A stretch of DNA of 64,000 nt from Chloroflexaceae bacterium (lineage in GTDB: Bacteria > Chloroflexota > Chloroflexia > Chloroflexales > Chloroflexaceae): NCBI GenBank assembly GCA_025057155.1, contig JANWYD010000014.1:62001-126000 (forward strand), written 5' to 3'. Position numbers and translations under genes: made by a program. Numbering within the stretch: position 1 is the first letter of the stretch; each line of letters begins with the position of its first letter. The notes under the pieces are model-generated. The model was not told the DNA's origin and searched no databases. It saw only the letters and a list, made by a program, of their open reading frames with translations. Positions 61,331-64,000 of the stretch are shown piece by piece.

Positions 61331-63394
61331 ATGAAGCGCATCGTGAGCATCAGTCTGGGTTCCTCGACCCGCGATTACCGCTTTACGACGTCCATCCTCG
61401 GGCGTGCGATCGAGGTCGAGCGCATCGGCGTTAACGGCGAGGCCGCGCGCGCCGCCGAGATGATCCGCGCCTTCGATGGGCGCGTGGACGCGATTGGCCT
61501 GGGCGGCCTTACGCCGGTCTTCCGGGTGGGCGCGGCGCGCTATCCCCACCAGGAGGCTGTGCATATCGCCGCCCAGGCTCACCGGACGCCAGTAGTGGAC
61601 GGCGGGGTGATCAAGGCCACTCTGGAACGCTGGGTCGTCGCCCAGGCTGCCCGGCAAGTTCCGGGCATCTTTCGTTACAAGAAGATACTCTTCACCAGCG
61701 GCATCGAACGCTACCAACTGGCCGCTGCGATCGCCCAGTATGGCGGCGAGTTGCGCTTCGCCGATCCGATTGTGCACATCGGGCTGCCTTCTCTGCCCGT
61801 GCCGCGCTCCCTGGAACAGCTCGAACTCTACGCCGCCACCACTCTGCCCATCACGGCGCTGTTGCCCTACCGCCTGCTGCATCCCGTTGCCCTGGGCCAG
61901 GAGGGCTACGATCCCCGCGCTGAGGGCCTCTTCCGCTGGGCCGAAGTGATCGCTGGCGATTTTGCCTTTATTCGCCGCTTCGCCCCCCAGGACCTCCGCG
62001 GCAAGACCATCGTGACCGACGACCCCTCGCCCGCCGAGATCGAGGACCTGCGCCAGCGCGGCGTGGTGACGCTGGTCACGATGACGCCGCCGTTCACCGA
62101 TCTTGACGGCGCGCCTGCGCCGCGGCCCTTCGTTTCCGCCGATGTGCTGGAGGCGATGGTTACGGCCATTCAGGAAACCGGCGCGCAGCCCGGCGAGGCC
62201 GAGGTGCTGGATTTCATCTCCGCCACGGGTTGGGGCGCGCATGTGCAGGAGCTGAATCCGCGACCAAAGCCGAAGTTTGCCTTCGTGATCCACCCCCTGC
62301 GCACCAGTCTGATCGCCAACGATCCCCGCTTCCGCTGGACGCGCTATCTGCCGCCGCGCCTGGTTGAGCGGGTCGCTGCCTACATTCCGCCTCTCTACCT
62401 CTCGCGCATTCGCGGCATTCGCTCGGCGGCCACAGGCGAGGAGGTCGAGGGCATTCTGCTGACCCTCGGCGCCACGCCGCGGGAGATGATGCGCCGCCCA
62501 CCGAGTTTCACCTACCGGCGGCTCATCCGCGCCGCGCGGATGGCCGAGAAGATGGGCGCCCAGATCATGGGGCTCGGCGCGTTCACTTCGGTGGTCGGCG
62601 ACGCGGGGATCACTGTGGCCCAGAAGAGCGATATCGGCATCACTTCAGGCAACTCGCTCACTGTGGCGGCCACCCTGGAAGCAGCCAAACAGGCTGTGCT
62701 GCTAATGAAAGGCGGGCGACCCGAAAAGGTCCGCGCTATGGTCATCGGCGCGACCGGCTCGATCGGCTCGGTGTGCGCGCGCCTGCTGGCCCAGGCCGTG
62801 CGCGACGTGGTGCTGATCGCCCCCCGCCCCGAGCGCCTCCTGGACCTCAAGCAGCAGATCGAGCGCGAGACGCCCGGCGCCCGCGTTATCGCCGCGACCC
62901 ATCCCGACGCCTATCTTGGCGATGCTGATCTGGTCATTACGACGACCAGTTCGCTCACTGGGCGGGTGATCAATATTGACAAGCTGAAGCCCGGCGCCGT
63001 GGTGTGCGACGTGGCCCGTCCCCCCGATGTGAAGGAAGAGGATGCCGCCCGCCGCCCCGATGTGCTGGTAGTGGAGAGCGGCGAAATCGTGCTGCCCGGC
63101 GAGCCTGATTTCGGCTTCGATATTGATATGCCTCCTGGCACAGCCTACGCCTGTCTCTCCGAGACGGCGTTGCTGGCCATGGAGGGCAAGTTCGAGGATT
63201 ACACCCTCGGACGCAACATCGAGATGGAGCGGGTCAAAGAGATGTATCGCCTCTGGCACAAGCACGGCCTGCAACTGGCCCGCCTGCGCTCCTTCGGCGT
63301 GTACGTGACCGACGAAATGATCGCCGAGAAGCGTCGCCTGACCGAAGAACGCCGCCGGCAGCTCGGGCTGCCCGCGGAGCATGTCGAGATGTGA
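61331..63394 (+). CDS. Large protein with C-terminal acyl-ACP-reductase-like domain
   Basis: About 687 residues from the ATG at 61331 (GAGGAG upstream). The C-terminal part (about 400-660) resembles cyanobacterial long-chain acyl-ACP reductase (AAR): MGLGAFTSVVG, ITSGNSLTVAATLEAAKQAV, the NADPH loop VIGATGSIGSVCARLL, and YACLSETALLAMEG followed by LGRNIEMERV. Cys608 aligns with the AAR catalytic cysteine (Cys294 in Synechococcus, ACFAEA). Known AAR is about 340 residues, so the first 390 are extra. That region (SISLGSSTRDYRFTT, VDAIGLGGLTPVFRVG, TPVVDGGVIKATLERW) is not recognised. The likely role is NADPH-dependent reduction of a thioester to an aldehyde; a semialdehyde or quinate/shikimate-type dehydrogenase is the alternative. 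Confidence 0.7.
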   Translation: MKRIVSISLGSSTRDYRFTTSILGRAIEVERIGVNGEAARAAEMIRAFDGRVDAIGLGGLTPVFRVGAARYPHQEAVHIAAQAHRTPVVDGGVIKATLERWVVAQAARQVPGIFRYKKILFTSGIERYQLAAAIAQYGGELRFADPIVHIGLPSLPVPRSLEQLELYAATTLPITALLPYRLLHPVALGQEGYDPRAEGLFRWAEVIAGDFAFIRRFAPQDLRGKTIVTDDPSPAEIEDLRQRGVVTLVTMTPPFTDLDGAPAPRPFVSADVLEAMVTAIQETGAQPGEAEVLDFISATGWGAHVQELNPRPKPKFAFVIHPLRTSLIANDPRFRWTRYLPPRLVERVAAYIPPLYLSRIRGIRSAATGEEVEGILLTLGATPREMMRRPPSFTYRRLIRAARMAEKMGAQIMGLGAFTSVVGDAGITVAQKSDIGITSGNSLTVAATLEAAKQAVLLMKGGRPEKVRAMVIGATGSIGSVCARLLAQAVRDVVLIAPRPERLLDLKQQIERETPGARVIAATHPDAYLGDADLVITTTSSLTGRVINIDKLKPGAVVCDVARPPDVKEEDAARRPDVLVVESGEIVLPGEPDFGFDIDMPPGTAYACLSETALLAMEGKFEDYTLGRNIEMERVKEMYRLWHKHGLQLARLRSFGVYVTDEMIAEKRRLTEERRRQLGLPAEHVEM

Positions 63395-63430
63395 GGAGGG
63401 GCGAAAGGGTTATTCGCCGCATCATTCAAT

Positions 63431-63702
63431 TGTCTGTGAACGAGGTTTCCTTGCCTTTCCGCCCCCCCTCCCTGCTTCTTCTCAAGCGTAGGGTTTTTCG
63501 GCGCATTCTCGCGTCGCATGCGCCATCCGGGGCATTGGGACGCCCCCCACCCCCCTCTCCCACGAGCGGAAGAGGGGGGTGGGGGGGTGAGGGTCATAAG
63601 CGCATTGGAATGCCAAAAACCCCTTCTCGCTCGAAAAACCCTGCACCTGAGAGCAGGGGAGGGGGCGGGTGGTTGCCGACGAACCGACGTTACAGACCAG
63701 TC
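63431..63702. repeat. Family A repeat, copy 10, with a family B element inside
   Basis: The left end TGTCTGTGAACGAGGTTTCC lies at 63431-63450. The right end (GGGGGCGGGTGGTTGCC then GACGTTACAGACCAG) lies at 63661-63700. Between them is an almost complete family B element. The left and right parts together equal one family A unit. Confidence 0.8.
63480..63652. repeat. Family B repeat, copy 4
   Basis: 173 bp, the same length as copy 1. Ends TCTCAAGCGTAGGGTTTTTC and CCCTGCACCTGAGA. The internal GCGTCGCATGCGCCATCC and GCGCATTGGAATGCC segments match copy 1. Confidence 0.85.
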
Positions 63703-63710
63703 AAGACGCC

Positions 63711-64000
63711 ATGACGGCTCTCGAACATCTCACCAGCTACCCCGTGCAGCGGCGCTATCGCGCGCCGCTGCTGCTAATCCACGGCGCCTGGCACGGGGCG
63801 TGGTGCTGGGAGGCGGCGCGGGAGGACCTGGCGGCGCGCGGCTTCGAGGTGCATGCCATCAGCGTCCGGGGGCACGGCGGCAGTCCGGCGCCGCCAGGAT
63901 ATCGGCGCTCGACGATCCTCGACTATGCGCGCGAGGTGCGCGGCGCAATTGCTGCGGTGGGCAGGCAGCCCATTGTGGTCGGGCACAGCGCCGGGGGCTA
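63711..64000 (+). CDS. Alpha/beta hydrolase, partial (runs off the right edge)
   Basis: The first 96 codons of a gene starting at the ATG at 63711. LLLIHGAWHGAWCWEAAR carries the HG oxyanion motif. VHAISVRGHGGSPAPPGY follows, and VVGHSAGG holds the nucleophile serine. The substrate cannot be told from this part. The start has no strong ribosome-binding site, and the right end of family A copy 10 lies only 10 bp upstream. Confidence 0.85.
   Translation, partial: MTALEHLTSYPVQRRYRAPLLLIHGAWHGAWCWEAAREDLAARGFEVHAISVRGHGGSPAPPGYRRSTILDYAREVRGAIAAVGRQPIVVGHSAGG

Overview
The window looks like the chromosome of a GC-rich filamentous anoxygenic phototroph of the Chloroflexales, most like the Roseiflexus branch. 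It carries dark-operative protochlorophyllide reductase (bchL, bchN, bchB), bchH, bchM, an oxygen-dependent cyclase (acsF), two PucC-type pigment proteins and a BciB-type vinyl reductase. No chlorosome gene is visible. The assignment to a lineage is inference from gene content and style. No rRNA, tRNA or CRISPR was found.

Layout. (1) 1-4.9 kb: mostly minus-strand genes (an ATPase/winged-helix regulator, a Nudix-like protein, small membrane proteins), then a plus-strand DtxR/MntR-type metalloregulator. (2) 4.9-22.9 kb: an almost entirely plus-strand cobalamin region. It opens with a good promoter, a B12 riboswitch with a clear 9-bp P1 stem and a hairpin terminator, then cobO, cbiM-cbiN-cbiQ-cbiO (cobalt uptake), cbiB, cbiX-cbiC-cbiD, cbiET, cbiL, a 1379-residue five-enzyme fusion (CbiF-CbiG-CbiH-precorrin-2 dehydrogenase-SUMT) and cbiA. 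Several junctions are 4-bp ATGA/GTGA overlaps. Precorrin-6A reductase and cobyric acid synthase are not in the window. (3) 23-29 kb: a DUF4143-type ATPase, a SAM hydrolase-family protein, secF/secD and a membrane-anchored DsbA-like protein, all on the minus strand. (4) 29.2-58 kb: a 29-kb tetrapyrrole supercluster wholly on the minus strand. In transcription order it is bchM, a small membrane-anchored protein, acsF, bchH, hemN, hemY, two pucC paralogues, hemA, hemC, hemD, hemB, hemE, hemL, a CoA-transferase, hemF, bchN, bchB, bciB-like, bchL. It covers glutamyl-tRNA to chlorophyllide a apart from gltX, bchI and bchD. Ferrochelatase is not in the window. (5) 58.5-64 kb: ilvA, a PIN-domain remnant cut by a repeat, a small membrane protein, a large protein whose C-terminal half resembles cyanobacterial acyl-ACP reductase, and the start of an alpha/beta hydrolase.

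The intergenic DNA is full of short repeats. I separate at least eight families: A (about 135 bp, ends TCTGTGAACGAAGTTT), B (about 170 bp, ends TCTCAGGTGTAGGG, sometimes inside A), C (a GGGGAAACC/GGTTTCCCC palindrome), D (GGCCGAAGCATTGGC hairpin), E (about 120-135 bp, ends like ACGACTTATGGAGATTAAG), F (about 87 bp), G (8-bp tandem GTGTGGAG) and H (7-bp tandem TTTTGGA). Array G also lies inside the cobalamin fusion gene, where it encodes the linkers between enzyme domains.

Together the genes make one tetrapyrrole factory: the hem genes give the common precursor, the bch genes take it towards bacteriochlorophyll, and the cbi/cob genes take it to B12 with their own cobalt importer and riboswitch. 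Oxygen-dependent (hemF, hemY, acsF) and oxygen-independent (hemN, bchLNB) enzymes stand side by side, as expected for an organism that moves between oxic and anoxic conditions.
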